From the NCBI GenBank assembly GCA_035403225.1, contig DAONET010000032.1, positions 1 through 26,941 of the forward strand: DNA of 26,941 nt. Reading direction: 5' to 3'. The notes beneath the pieces were generated by a model. That model searched no databases. It saw only the letters and a list, made by a program, of their open reading frames with translations, and had not been told where the DNA came from. This document shows, in pieces, positions 1-7,804 of this stretch; within the stretch, counting starts at the first letter, position 1, and the number at the start of each line of letters is the position of its first letter. This DNA comes from DAIRDK01 sp035403225 (lineage in GTDB: Bacteria > Bacteroidota > Bacteroidia > Bacteroidales > FEN-979). The position numbers and the translations under genes are program-made.

Positions 1-1778
1 TTCAGGATGGTGTAATTGCCTTCTCCGTTTTTCGATCCGCCAAAAAAGTAGTTGATGCCGTACAGCAGGTTTCCGCCTGTTTCGAGGTTGGAACGGATAT
101 ACAGAAAGTTTTTATCCCGATTCACTTGTTGGCTGCTGAAGTTAAAGGTATAACGCAACCCGGCCACGACGTGGCTGACATATTGGTTTTTCAGCCGTTG
201 GTCCTGGAGTGAGTCAAGCTGGCGGGTAAATTCGGGGCTGGGGTCGACGTTGACGAAGAGCAGTTCAACGGGGTTGAGGGTATGTGAAAGATGTTCGTTC
301 TGGATCCACTGGTAACCGAAGGAGGCATTGAACAGATGCCGGATGTAACGGGGATCCAGTTTACTCTGGAAGTTATAGCCGAGCGACAGGACGGTTTTGG
401 GGTTGAATTCTTTCGAGAAGCGGTCGGGTCTGACGGGGATGAGAAACTGGGGGAACGTGAGGCTGGCGGTGATCCCGAATTCAACGGTGTTAAAAAGGGC
501 CGCCTTGTCGCCGCCGGCCTGCATCTGGGCCGAAGCGTTCAATCCGATTTTCAGCAATTGGGCGCCGGTGAAGATGTTTTTATTCTGATATCCTACGGCG
601 CCGGCCATCCCGAAGATCCCTGCCGAGTTGGTGCCATCGGTCGAGAAAGAGATCATGTTCCCCGACGACCGGGCCAGCTTAATCTTACAGTCTAACAAGT
701 CGGGATGCAGCGCCCCGGGGGCAGCCGGCGCATCTTCGAAACCTATGTTCACGTATTTGAATACCTGAAGCCCGTTGAGTTGGGAATAGGTTTTCGTCAC
801 ATCCTTCAAGCTGTAAATCTTACCGGGTTCGATCAGTATGTTTTGAGCCATGGTCCTTGGCTTCAGCCTGAATTTGTTTTGAGAGAGGAAGTAGTAACTG
901 ACCGTTCTGTCCTTATCTTTTGGCGTACCGTAGATAGCGGTCAGGGTGTCGTACGAAAGATTGTCGGCCTGAATGTTATCATATTCGGGATAGATGAGAA
1001 CGCGATTGATAAAATAGCGTTTGTGCGGAACCTGTTCGACCAGTCCGAGTACGCTCACTGAGGGGAGGACGGGGTTGGTGATCTCGAGCAGTACATCCAT
1101 CTTGTGCCGGTTGAGGTTGCTGTCGAGCCGGAATGCAATGAATTCCGCGTTGAAATGATAGTAACCGTGGTTCAGCAGATTGTTGGTGATGCGGGTACGT
1201 TCGTCATCGAGCAGGTAAGCATCGTAGTTGGCGCCTTTTTTGATCAGTGTTTGTGCGGTATCGAGGTAAACGAAGGAGGCCAGCGTGGTATCGGGGATCA
1301 GGTAGGAGAGGTGGCGGTAGGTATAAGGCTTCCCTGCCCGGATGTTGTAACAGACCGTGGCTTTCTTTTTATGATAAGACACGGAATCGGTGATCACGGA
1401 GTGGAAATAGCCTTTGTTGTTGAGAAAAAGCTTCATCTGTTTGCACGAGATGGAGACCAGGCTGGTATCGAGGATGACCGGAGCGGCGCCTGCTTTTGTC
1501 CGGAGCCATTTTTTAAATTTGCTGTCTTTCCCCTTGCTTCCCAGGTTATATACGGCGATATTGGCCCGGAAGAGGCCGAAAAGTTTTTCATTGGGAGTTT
1601 GTTGCAGGTATCCGCTCAGGTCGTCAGTGGAAATGTTTTTATTATCGATCCGGAATTTATTCCCGGTGAGGAGATAATCGTTGGCCGGCAGTTTTCGGGT
1701 GACACTGCAGCCACCCAGCAGAAGCGCTGCACAGGCAATGATTATCCGGCGGGTTATTCCTGATCTGGTAACGATCAT
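1..1778 (-). CDS. tamL: TamL-like outer-membrane assembly lipoprotein (BamA/TamA superfamily), 3' end beyond window
   Basis: The frame is open from ATG at 1778 to the left edge, giving 592 codons without a stop, so the C-terminal part is missing. The N-terminus has a hydrophobic stretch ending in a lipobox (LLLGGC, Cys24), which predicts an outer-membrane lipoprotein. POTRA-like segments follow (for example YFINRVLIYPEY near residues 254-265). The second half alternates short hydrophobic/aromatic strands typical of a surface-antigen beta-barrel (FNASFGYQW, VVAGLRYTFNF). Lipidated TamA/BamA homologues are characteristic of Bacteroidota, where TamL is thought to act with TamB in envelope assembly. 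The start codon overlaps the stop of the upstream acyltransferase (ATGA), implying translational coupling. The lipobox fixes the start. Family is confident; calling it TamL rather than another BamA paralogue is inference, since no tamB is visible. Confidence 0.85.
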   Translation of the reverse strand, partial: MIVTRSGITRRIIIACAALLLGGCSVTRKLPANDYLLTGNKFRIDNKNISTDDLSGYLQQTPNEKLFGLFRANIAVYNLGSKGKDSKFKKWLRTKAGAAPVILDTSLVSISCKQMKLFLNNKGYFHSVITDSVSYHKKKATVCYNIRAGKPYTYRHLSYLIPDTTLASFVYLDTAQTLIKKGANYDAYLLDDERTRITNNLLNHGYYHFNAEFIAFRLDSNLNRHKMDVLLEITNPVLPSVSVLGLVEQVPHKRYFINRVLIYPEYDNIQADNLSYDTLTAIYGTPKDKDRTVSYYFLSQNKFRLKPRTMAQNILIEPGKIYSLKDVTKTYSQLNGLQVFKYVNIGFEDAPAAPGALHPDLLDCKIKLARSSGNMISFSTDGTNSAGIFGMAGAVGYQNKNIFTGAQLLKIGLNASAQMQAGGDKAALFNTVEFGITASLTFPQFLIPVRPDRFSKEFNPKTVLSLGYNFQSKLDPRYIRHLFNASFGYQWIQNEHLSHTLNPVELLFVNVDPSPEFTRQLDSLQDQRLKNQYVSHVVAGLRYTFNFSSQQVNRDKNFLYIRSNLETGGNLLYGINYFFGGSKNGEGNYTIL

Positions 1779-2338
1779 TTTTCGGTTGATGAGAGGTTAA
1801 ACCGCTCGGGATGCCGGGCGGTGACATTCCGGTAGTAATCCCGGATGATTTCCATGTCCTTTTCGAAGTCGCCCGATGGATAGAGTACCGGGCCGAAGCC
1901 GCCGGTTTTTTTGCCGTAGTCGATGAAGGCGATGGCGATGGGCACTTTTGCTTCCATCGCGATCAGGTAAAATCCTTTTTTCCAGTGTTCGATTTTTTTT
2001 CGGGTCCCTTCGGGGGTGATAAGCACGGCGAATTGATCGTATTTGTTGAACAGAGAGGCGACCTGTTTCACCATGTCGCTTTTATACCTTCCTCTTGCCA
2101 CGGGAATTCCTCCGATGCCTTTCAGGAGGATTCCGAGGGGGAAGAAGAAGATCTCTTCCTTGATGAGGAAGCGGATGTTGACTTTGACCGCCCAAAAGGT
2201 CAGCCGGCCGATGATAAAATCCCACATGGAGGTATGCGGGGCACAGATAACCACGGCTTTGGTAATACCTTCCGGTAACCGGCCGTCCGTATGCCATCCT
2301 AAGAGTTTAAGAGTGAGTGCTGAAAGCCATCTGATCAT
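1775..2338 (-). CDS. 1-acylglycerol-3-phosphate acyltransferase-like protein (PlsC family)
   Basis: A 187-residue protein with the PlsC-family blocks in order: the catalytic HxxxxD motif (H35-TSMW-D40), the GGIPVARG block (residues 76-83) and the TPEGTR block (108-113) that contacts the phosphate of the acceptor. Hydrophobic stretches at both ends of the first block suggest membrane association. The family transfers acyl groups to lysophospholipids or related acceptors at the inner membrane. At 187 residues it is shorter than classical PlsC (about 240) and fits the short lysophospholipid acyltransferase branch common in Bacteroidota, so the exact acceptor is uncertain. Its start lies 32 bases inside the preceding kinase gene and its stop overlaps the TamL start, placing it in the middle of a tightly packed dnaX-kinase-acyltransferase-tamL unit. 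Confidence 0.88.
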   Translation of the reverse strand: MIRWLSALTLKLLGWHTDGRLPEGITKAVVICAPHTSMWDFIIGRLTFWAVKVNIRFLIKEEIFFFPLGILLKGIGGIPVARGRYKSDMVKQVASLFNKYDQFAVLITPEGTRKKIEHWKKGFYLIAMEAKVPIAIAFIDYGKKTGGFGPVLYPSGDFEKDMEIIRDYYRNVTARHPERFNLSSTEK

Positions 2339-3269
2339 TTTTCAATCGTGTTGCGAATTCATCAGTAACAGAATTATCGAAGGTGAGGCAGACGTCAATC
2401 GCAAAAGCGATAGCTCTCCCGATCAGTGGTTTCCAACAGGAGGGATTTACTTTCCAGCGGCCCTGTTCCAGGAGGGTCCCTTCATCCCCAAGTGTCAACA
2501 ATCCCGAAATGAGCCCGGCATTGAATGCGTCGCCCGCACCTATCGTGCTCTCCGGCTTGATGGAGGGAACCTTGAAAGTCTCGGTATATTTCCCGCAAAA
2601 AACCTCGATGCCTTTCCGGTTGCGGGTATAGACCAGGTTCATGCACCCGGCTTCCCGAACGATGGAAAAAGCCTCCTCACCTTTTTTCACAGCAAAAATA
2701 TAAAGAAAATCCTCATCGGAGCCCCTGACGATGTCAGCGAGGGAGATGTTTTCCACGATCCAGGGCCGCAGGGTAGGAAGGTCCTTGATATGAGGCTTCC
2801 GGAAGTTCGGGTCATAAATGACCAGCGCGCCGCTGTTTCTGGCTTTGCGGATGAACCGGACCACCTTGGAACGTACTTTCTTGTCCAGCGCGAAGAACGA
2901 CCCGAACAGCACGATATCGCCCGTGGTGATGTGTGGTAACAGGAAATTCATTCTCGACTTCGGAAAAAGACGGAAGAACGTGAAATCGGCATTGTTGTCC
3001 TGATCGAGAAAAGCCAGGGAAACAGCTGTCTTCCCTTCCCTGTAGCGGTCGACAAAACGCGTTCCTACCCCGTTTTCCGTGAGGAACCGGTCAATGAGAT
3101 CTCCCGCGCCGTCGTGACCGAAGTCACTGATGAAATTCACGGGAATGCCGCAACGGCCGAGAGATACAGCAGAATTGAGCATCGACCCGCCGGGACGGGC
3201 GGTGACTACCTGACTGTCTTTGAAAATGATATCCAGGACAGTTTCGCCGATGCAATAGATGTTTCTCAA
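2307..3269 (-). CDS. PfkB-family carbohydrate/nucleoside kinase
   Basis: A 320-residue protein of usual ribokinase-family length. It begins with the typical IGETVLDI strand, has the substrate-side PGGSMLN block (residues 26-32, compare GG.xxN of PfkB proteins) and the C-terminal signature GAGDAFNAG (244-252), in which Asp247 would be the catalytic base and the glycines form the anion hole. The family phosphorylates hydroxymethyl groups of sugars or nucleosides using ATP (ribose, fructose, adenosine and others). I cannot assign the substrate: residues that would separate fructokinase from ribokinase or adenosine kinase are not diagnostic by eye. The gene starts 8 bases after the dnaX stop and overlaps the next gene by 32 bases, so it is very likely co-transcribed with both. 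Confidence 0.9.
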   Translation of the reverse strand: MRNIYCIGETVLDIIFKDSQVVTARPGGSMLNSAVSLGRCGIPVNFISDFGHDGAGDLIDRFLTENGVGTRFVDRYREGKTAVSLAFLDQDNNADFTFFRLFPKSRMNFLLPHITTGDIVLFGSFFALDKKVRSKVVRFIRKARNSGALVIYDPNFRKPHIKDLPTLRPWIVENISLADIVRGSDEDFLYIFAVKKGEEAFSIVREAGCMNLVYTRNRKGIEVFCGKYTETFKVPSIKPESTIGAGDAFNAGLISGLLTLGDEGTLLEQGRWKVNPSCWKPLIGRAIAFAIDVCLTFDNSVTDEFATRLKNDQMAFSTHS

Positions 3270-3277
3270 CGATCCGG

Positions 3278-5014
3278 TTAATATTCAATGTCAAGGTCGA
3301 GCTGTTCCCGAAGCGTCTGTATCTCCGGGTTCTTGGCTGCCATTTGTTCGAATTTTTCCTTGTCGGTATAAGGTTTTAATGCTGTATGATTTTCAATGAC
3401 CTGTGTCTGAATGTCAATTTTATAATTGTTCAGACTTGATCTCAAAAAGCTCATCAGTTCACCCCGGATGCCGTGAAATTCTTCTTCCAGAAGCTTGTTG
3501 TCTAATTGGATATGAATCTCCCTTTCGTTCTTCAATTCAGGCGTTCTGGAGGTCATCAGGCTGAAGAGATGGGGCTTTTCGATGCGAAGTTTCCCGGCGA
3601 ATTCTATCCAAAGGGCATTCAACTGTTCGAAGGTGAACGGGTCGGCGATATCGGGAAGCTCTTCTTCTTCCACGGCAGCGCCGTCGCCTTTGCCGTTGTT
3701 GCCGTGGAGTGATTTCTTGATGGAGATGGTGCCCGGGAATGAGGGTTTGGTCTCCATGGTCTTCACGGGTTGCGGGGCAGGATGACTGCCGGCCGGCGGC
3801 GGTGGGGGAGGCGGCGTCACAGGCGGTGTCACAGGCGTCGTTGCCGGTGGACGGACCGGTTCATGTTTGGGCGGCGCCGGAGGGGTGGCTTGTCTCACCG
3901 GCGCGGGCGTTTCTTCCACGGCGCGGTTGAGCATCGACATCTGCATCAAGGCCAGCTCGAGGTGAAGCCGTTTGTTGTTGCTGATCTTGTAGTTGAGGTC
4001 GCAACGGTTGACAATATCCAGCGACTTCAGCAGGAAGTCGGAAGAGCAGGCCTGTGCCTGTTCCAGGTAGCGTTGACGGATGTTAGGGGCCACTTCGAGC
4101 AGCTTCACCGTCGACGGATCCTGGCAGACCAGGAGGTTACGCAGGTGTTCGCCGTATCCGGTGAGGAAATGCTGACCGTCGAATCCTTTGCCAAGGATCT
4201 CATCCAGCGTGATCAGGGTTCCCGGGATATCTCCCGAGAAGATCTGTCCGGTGATGCGGAAATAGTAATCATAATCGAGCACGTTGAGGTTCAGCAGCAC
4301 CGTATCGTAAGTCAGGCTGTTACCGGCAAAGCTGACCAGCTGGTCGAAGATGGAGAGGGCGTCGCGCATGGCGCCGTCGGCTTTCTGGGCAATGATGTGC
4401 AGCGCGTCTTCTTCGGCTGAGATGCCTTCCATTTGTGCGACATGAGCCAGGTGGCCGGCGATGTCTTCCACGGTGATCCTTCTGAAATCGAAGATCTGAC
4501 AACGGGAGAGGATGGTGGGAAGGATCTTGTGCTTCTCGGTGGTGGCCAGGATGAACTTGGCGTACGAGGGCGGCTCTTCCAGCGTTTTCAGGAAAGCGTT
4601 GAAAGCCGATGCCGACAGCATGTGGACTTCGTCAATGATATAGACTTTGTAATGTCCCATCTGCGGGGGAATCCTCACCTGGTCGACCAGGTTCCGGATG
4701 TCGTCGACGGAATTGTTGGAGGCGCCGTCGAGTTCGTAGATATTGAACGAAGAATTCTCGTTGAAAGAGAGGCAGGAAGAGCACTGATCACAGGCCTCCC
4801 CGGTATCGGTGATATGCTCGCAGTTGATGGTCTTGGCCAGGATACGTGCGCAGGTGGTCTTGCCGACACCACGCGGCCCGCAGAACAGAAAAGCCTGTGC
4901 CACCTGTCCGTTCCGGATCGCGTTTTTCAGGGTGGAGGTGATCGATGGCTGTCCTACCACCGTATCGAAGGTCTGTGGCCTGTATTTCCGGGCTGAAACG
5001 ATAAAATTCTGCAT
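3278..5014 (-). CDS. dnaX: DNA polymerase III subunit gamma/tau (clamp loader ATPase)
   Basis: A 578-residue DnaX. The AAA+ module shows Walker A GPRGVGKT (46-53), four zinc-binding cysteines (C65, C75, C78, C81), Walker B DEVH (128-131) and the SRC motif (170-172) carrying the sensor/arginine finger. The clamp-loader collar region follows, then a proline/threonine-rich linker (about residues 370-420, with an uninterrupted run of seven prolines) and a C-terminal tau-like domain of about 130 residues. DnaX loads the beta clamp and organises the replisome. I saw no A-AAA-AAG slippery site of the E. coli type, so a programmed gamma product is not supported. It is the first gene of a minus-strand run and is divergent from the deacetylase gene; a -7 box lies about 35 bases upstream. 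Confidence 0.97.
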   Translation of the reverse strand: MQNFIVSARKYRPQTFDTVVGQPSITSTLKNAIRNGQVAQAFLFCGPRGVGKTTCARILAKTINCEHITDTGEACDQCSSCLSFNENSSFNIYELDGASNNSVDDIRNLVDQVRIPPQMGHYKVYIIDEVHMLSASAFNAFLKTLEEPPSYAKFILATTEKHKILPTILSRCQIFDFRRITVEDIAGHLAHVAQMEGISAEEDALHIIAQKADGAMRDALSIFDQLVSFAGNSLTYDTVLLNLNVLDYDYYFRITGQIFSGDIPGTLITLDEILGKGFDGQHFLTGYGEHLRNLLVCQDPSTVKLLEVAPNIRQRYLEQAQACSSDFLLKSLDIVNRCDLNYKISNNKRLHLELALMQMSMLNRAVEETPAPVRQATPPAPPKHEPVRPPATTPVTPPVTPPPPPPPAGSHPAPQPVKTMETKPSFPGTISIKKSLHGNNGKGDGAAVEEEELPDIADPFTFEQLNALWIEFAGKLRIEKPHLFSLMTSRTPELKNEREIHIQLDNKLLEEEFHGIRGELMSFLRSSLNNYKIDIQTQVIENHTALKPYTDKEKFEQMAAKNPEIQTLREQLDLDIEY

Positions 5015-5048
5015 AGCGTAAATGATTCCGACTTCTCTAATGGAAAGT

Positions 5049-5056
5049 CAAATGTA
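5049..5056 (-). promoter_or_regulatory. Bacteroidota -7 box for the dnaX operon
   Basis: On the minus strand the sequence reads TACATTTG, a full match to the Bacteroidota sigma-ABfr -7 consensus TAnnTTTG, ending 34 bases before the dnaX ATG. No TTG is present at the expected -33 distance, so support rests on the -7 box and its position in the only intergenic space of this gene run. Confidence 0.5.
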
Positions 5057-5103
5057 CGAAAGTTTTTATTTTTTCCGTACTTTGCTGATTCAATCACTTT
5101 GTT

Positions 5104-6414
5104 ATGTTATTGATCTATTCTGAATCAATCACTCCGAGGCTGCAGTATATAACTCACTTGCTTTTTACCGAATTATACGGCGCCGGGGTGACCCTCACCG
5201 ACAGGAAGGATGAAGTGCTATCCGCTTCCGGCCCGGTGATCAATTACTCCGGGGAAGAAATGCCGGTTGGATTGCAGGTCAGGCCCTCGGGCTTGCTGGC
5301 CGGAAAAGAAGTCTTTGAGATAAACGTTCCGTTGGGCACGACCGGCGATTTACCTTGTCTGTTCCCCGATCCGGAAGGGCCTTTCCCTTTTGATGTTTTC
5401 TCCGCCTGTTTTTACATGGTCACGCGGTACGAAGAGTACCTGTCGACGAAAAAGGATAAGGTCGGGAGATACAAGTTATCGGAGAGCATCGCCAAGACCG
5501 GGGATTTCTATCATCTGCCCGTAGTGAATCTGTGGGCGGCGGCGCTGGTTAGCCGGCTGCTGGAGCAATATCCTTCGACGGAGTTGAAGCCTCGCACTTA
5601 CCAGTATGTACCCACCATTGATATCGATCATGCTTTTGCCTTCCGGTGCCGCCCTTTCTGGCGGACGATGGCCGGCATCGGGCGTTCCATTTCACATGCT
5701 CATATGAGCAATGTATCCGACCGGCTGATGGTGCTTACGGGGTTCAGGAAAGATCCGTTCGATACGTACGATTATTTTCTTTCTTATTATAAAAAGCTGA
5801 AGCTTGTGCCTTGGGTGTTCATGCTGTATGCTGATTATGGCGGACATGATAACAACGTCAAGCTAAGGTGTCCGGCATTCAGGGATCTGCTGGCCAGGCT
5901 GGGAGAGGAATCGCGGATCGGCATGCATCCGTCGATAGCCTCAGCGCATAGCGTCCGCCGGCTCGAGCGGGAATACAACGGTCTCTCGGCAGCCACCAGT
6001 CGTGAGATTACCGGCAGCCGCCAGCATTTTCTGAAGTTCTCCTTTCCCAATACCTTCCGCCGCCTGATCTCCCTGGGGATCACCGATGATTTCTCCATGG
6101 GGTTTTCCGGAGAACCCGGATTCAGAGCCGGGATCGCCACACCCTTCCGGTATTTCGATCTCTTCCGGGACGAGATCATGCCACTCACGATCCACCCGGT
6201 GACGATCATGGACGTGGTATTCCGCGATCACCTGCACCTGTCTCCGGAAAATAGTATCGCCCGGATGAAACAACTCATCGATACGGTACGTTCTGTTAAT
6301 GGTGAATGCGTGACCCTGTGGCACAACGAGAGCTTCACGGGAAAAGGCAGATGGGAAGGATGGAACCGGGTATTTGAAGAAACAACGGCATACGCAGCCG
6401 ACATAACTACATGA
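5104..6414 (+). CDS. Polysaccharide deacetylase-like protein (DUF7033-type N-terminus)
   Basis: A 436-residue protein without a signal peptide. The N-terminus (ITPRLQYITHLLFTEL) and the block around PFDVFSACFYMVTRYEEYL resemble the N-terminal domain seen on a Bacteroidota group of polysaccharide-deacetylase-like proteins. The second half carries NodB-like elements: TIDIDHAF (171-178) at the place of the metal-binding aspartates, GMHPS (273-277) at the histidine motif, GFRAGIATPFRYFD (339-352), HPVTIMD (364-370) and a terminal WHNESF. The family removes N- or O-acetyl groups from glycans with a divalent metal; the spacing is divergent, so activity is likely but unproven. The stop overlaps the next gene's start (ATGA), pairing it with a FemAB-like transferase. 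A one-base-short -7-like element (TACTTTG, 5078-5084) lies upstream. Confidence 0.75.
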   Translation: MLLIYSESITPRLQYITHLLFTELYGAGVTLTDRKDEVLSASGPVINYSGEEMPVGLQVRPSGLLAGKEVFEINVPLGTTGDLPCLFPDPEGPFPFDVFSACFYMVTRYEEYLSTKKDKVGRYKLSESIAKTGDFYHLPVVNLWAAALVSRLLEQYPSTELKPRTYQYVPTIDIDHAFAFRCRPFWRTMAGIGRSISHAHMSNVSDRLMVLTGFRKDPFDTYDYFLSYYKKLKLVPWVFMLYADYGGHDNNVKLRCPAFRDLLARLGEESRIGMHPSIASAHSVRRLEREYNGLSAATSREITGSRQHFLKFSFPNTFRRLISLGITDDFSMGFSGEPGFRAGIATPFRYFDLFRDEIMPLTIHPVTIMDVVFRDHLHLSPENSIARMKQLIDTVRSVNGECVTLWHNESFTGKGRWEGWNRVFEETTAYAADITT

Positions 6415-7097
6415 TCAGGTATCTCAGACATAAGGAGATCGACACGGCGAAATGGGACGACTGCATTCAGAAGTCTGTCAACGGCATGGTTTATGCCCGT
6501 TCATGGTACCTGAATATTGTCACCCCGGGTTGGGAGGCGCTGGAGCAGGACGATTATTCCGCGGTTTTCCCTCTTCCCTGCGCCTCCAGGTGCGGGATCC
6601 GGTATCTGCGTCAGCCTTTCTTCACCCAGCAGCTCGGTCTTTTCTCCAGGGAACCGCTTTCGGAAGAGGCCGTGACCGCTTTTTTGCAGGCTATTCCGCC
6701 CCGTTACCGGTTTGCCGAGCTCAACCTGAACTCATTCAACCGGGTGAACCATCAGTTGTTTGATACAGGCATCCGCCGCAACCACGAGATGGAGCTGGTG
6801 CAGTCGTACGAAATCCTGTCNNNNNNNNNNNNNNNNNNNNNNNNNNNNNNNNNNNNNNNNNNNNNNNNNNNNNNNNNNNNNNNNNNNNNNNNNNNNNNNN
6901 NNNNNNNNNNNNNNNNNNNNGAGCACAGCAACCGCCCGATGATCCTTGACTTTGAAGGAGGGCACGACCCGAATCTCGGCCGTTTCTATAAGAGTTTCGG
7001 AGCCCTGGAGACCGGTTACCCGGTAGTGAGGATCAACCGGCTGTCACCATTGGTGAAAACCGGCGTCAAATGGATTAAAAAGATCAGGGGTAAATAA
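6411..7097 (+). CDS. FemAB/GNAT-like acyltransferase, interrupted by an assembly gap
   Basis: The 5' part (136 residues before the gap) begins MIRYLRHKEIDTAKWDDCIQ and contains VYARSWYLNIVTPGWEAL, a pattern I associate with a Bacteroidota family of about 300-330 residue GNAT/FemAB-fold proteins. The 3' part after the gap has the matching C-terminal signature LDFEGGHDPNLGRFYKSFGA. The two halves are in the same frame only because the placeholder is 100 N; the real gap length is unknown. Judged from family length, roughly 100-130 codons are missing. FemAB-fold enzymes transfer aminoacyl or acyl groups to cell-wall or glycan precursors; this member's substrate is unknown. Its start overlaps the deacetylase stop, so the two are translationally coupled and may act on the same envelope glycan. 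Confidence 0.7.
   Translation: MIRYLRHKEIDTAKWDDCIQKSVNGMVYARSWYLNIVTPGWEALEQDDYSAVFPLPCASRCGIRYLRQPFFTQQLGLFSREPLSEEAVTAFLQAIPPRYRFAELNLNSFNRVNHQLFDTGIRRNHEMELVQSYEILXXXXXXXXXXXXXXXXXXXXXXXXXXXXXXXXXXEHSNRPMILDFEGGHDPNLGRFYKSFGALETGYPVVRINRLSPLVKTGVKWIKKIRGK
6821..6920. other. Assembly gap of 100 N inside the FemAB-like gene
   Basis: Exactly 100 N, the usual fixed-size scaffold placeholder. The bases on the two sides share no visible repeat, so unlike the second gap this one probably hides real sequence, most likely the middle of the FemAB-like gene. Confidence 0.97.
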
Positions 7098-7103
7098 TAT
7101 TGC

Positions 7104-7111
7104 TATCTTTG
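7104..7111 (+). promoter_or_regulatory. -7 box upstream of upp
   Basis: TATCTTTG is a full match to TAnnTTTG, 28 bases before the upp ATG and just after the stop of the FemAB-like gene. No TTG is found at the -33 spacing. It suggests upp starts its own transcript. Confidence 0.5.
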
Positions 7112-7139
7112 TGAGAAACCTCTTTCAAACATATCCGGT

Positions 7140-7790
7140 ATGATACACGTTATGAATGAACAGCCCTCCATCCTTAACCAGTATCTTGCTGAAATCAGGG
7201 ATGTGGACCTACAGCAGGACCGGCTCCGTTTCCGGAAAAACCTGGAACGTACCGGTGAGCTCTTTGCCATGGAGATCAGTAAAACCCTCTCGTACAAGGT
7301 TACCGAAGTGGCCACTGCCCTGGGCATCGCCAATGTCCCGGTGCTGACCGAATACCCGGTGCTGTTGACCATTCTGAGAGCCGGTCTTCCGTTTCACCAG
7401 GGGTTTCTCAATGTGTTCGACCGTTCGGAGAATGCTTTTGTATCTACCTACCGGAAGCATCATAAAAACGGATCCTTCAACATGGAGGTCCAGTACGCAT
7501 CCATCCCCGACGTTGAAGGGAAAGTGGTCATTCTGTGCGACCCGATGCTGGCGACAGGCTCTTCCATGATCTTTACCTATAAGGAGCTTCTGTCGCGGGG
7601 GAAGCCCGGGCATGTCCATTTTGCCACCCTCGTGGCCAGCATGGAAGGGCTGAACCACCTGATGTCGTCCATCCCGAAGGACGGCGTGGATGTATGGGTT
7701 GGCGCCGTGGATGAAGAACTCACCGCCCAATCATTCATCGTACCCGGACTGGGCGACGCAGGAGATCTGTCGTACGGAAAAAAGATCTGA
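7140..7790 (+). CDS. upp: Uracil phosphoribosyltransferase
   Basis: A 216-residue protein of usual Upp length. It has ILRAGLPF (78-85), the PRPP-binding loop DPMLATGSS (134-142) and the uracil-specific C-terminal block ELTAQSFIVPGLGDAGDLSYG (193-213), which separates Upp from other phosphoribosyltransferases. It makes UMP from uracil and PRPP in pyrimidine salvage, in the cytoplasm. Two in-frame starts are possible, ATG at 7140 and ATG at 7152 (MNEQPS); neither has a clear Shine-Dalgarno, and the first is listed. A consensus -7 box lies 28 bases upstream. The permease gene starts 14 bases after its stop, so upp probably heads a three-gene transcript. Confidence 0.96.
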   Translation: MIHVMNEQPSILNQYLAEIRDVDLQQDRLRFRKNLERTGELFAMEISKTLSYKVTEVATALGIANVPVLTEYPVLLTILRAGLPFHQGFLNVFDRSENAFVSTYRKHHKNGSFNMEVQYASIPDVEGKVVILCDPMLATGSSMIFTYKELLSRGKPGHVHFATLVASMEGLNHLMSSIPKDGVDVWVGAVDEELTAQSFIVPGLGDAGDLSYGKKI

Positions 7791-7804
7791 AACAACCAGG
7801 AATC

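Noticed and set aside
1104..1763. Plus-strand frame of 219 codons at the left end
   Set aside because: It is the antisense shadow of the TamL-like gene, which is open across the whole region and has a lipobox and barrel strands.
2043..2939. Plus-strand frame of 298 codons opposite the acyltransferase and PfkB genes
   Set aside because: It spans two overlapping recognised genes on the other strand and has no recognisable motif.
3278..5014. Programmed frameshift site in dnaX producing a short gamma subunit
   Set aside because: No A-AAA-AAG type slippery heptamer was seen near the end of the AAA+ region.
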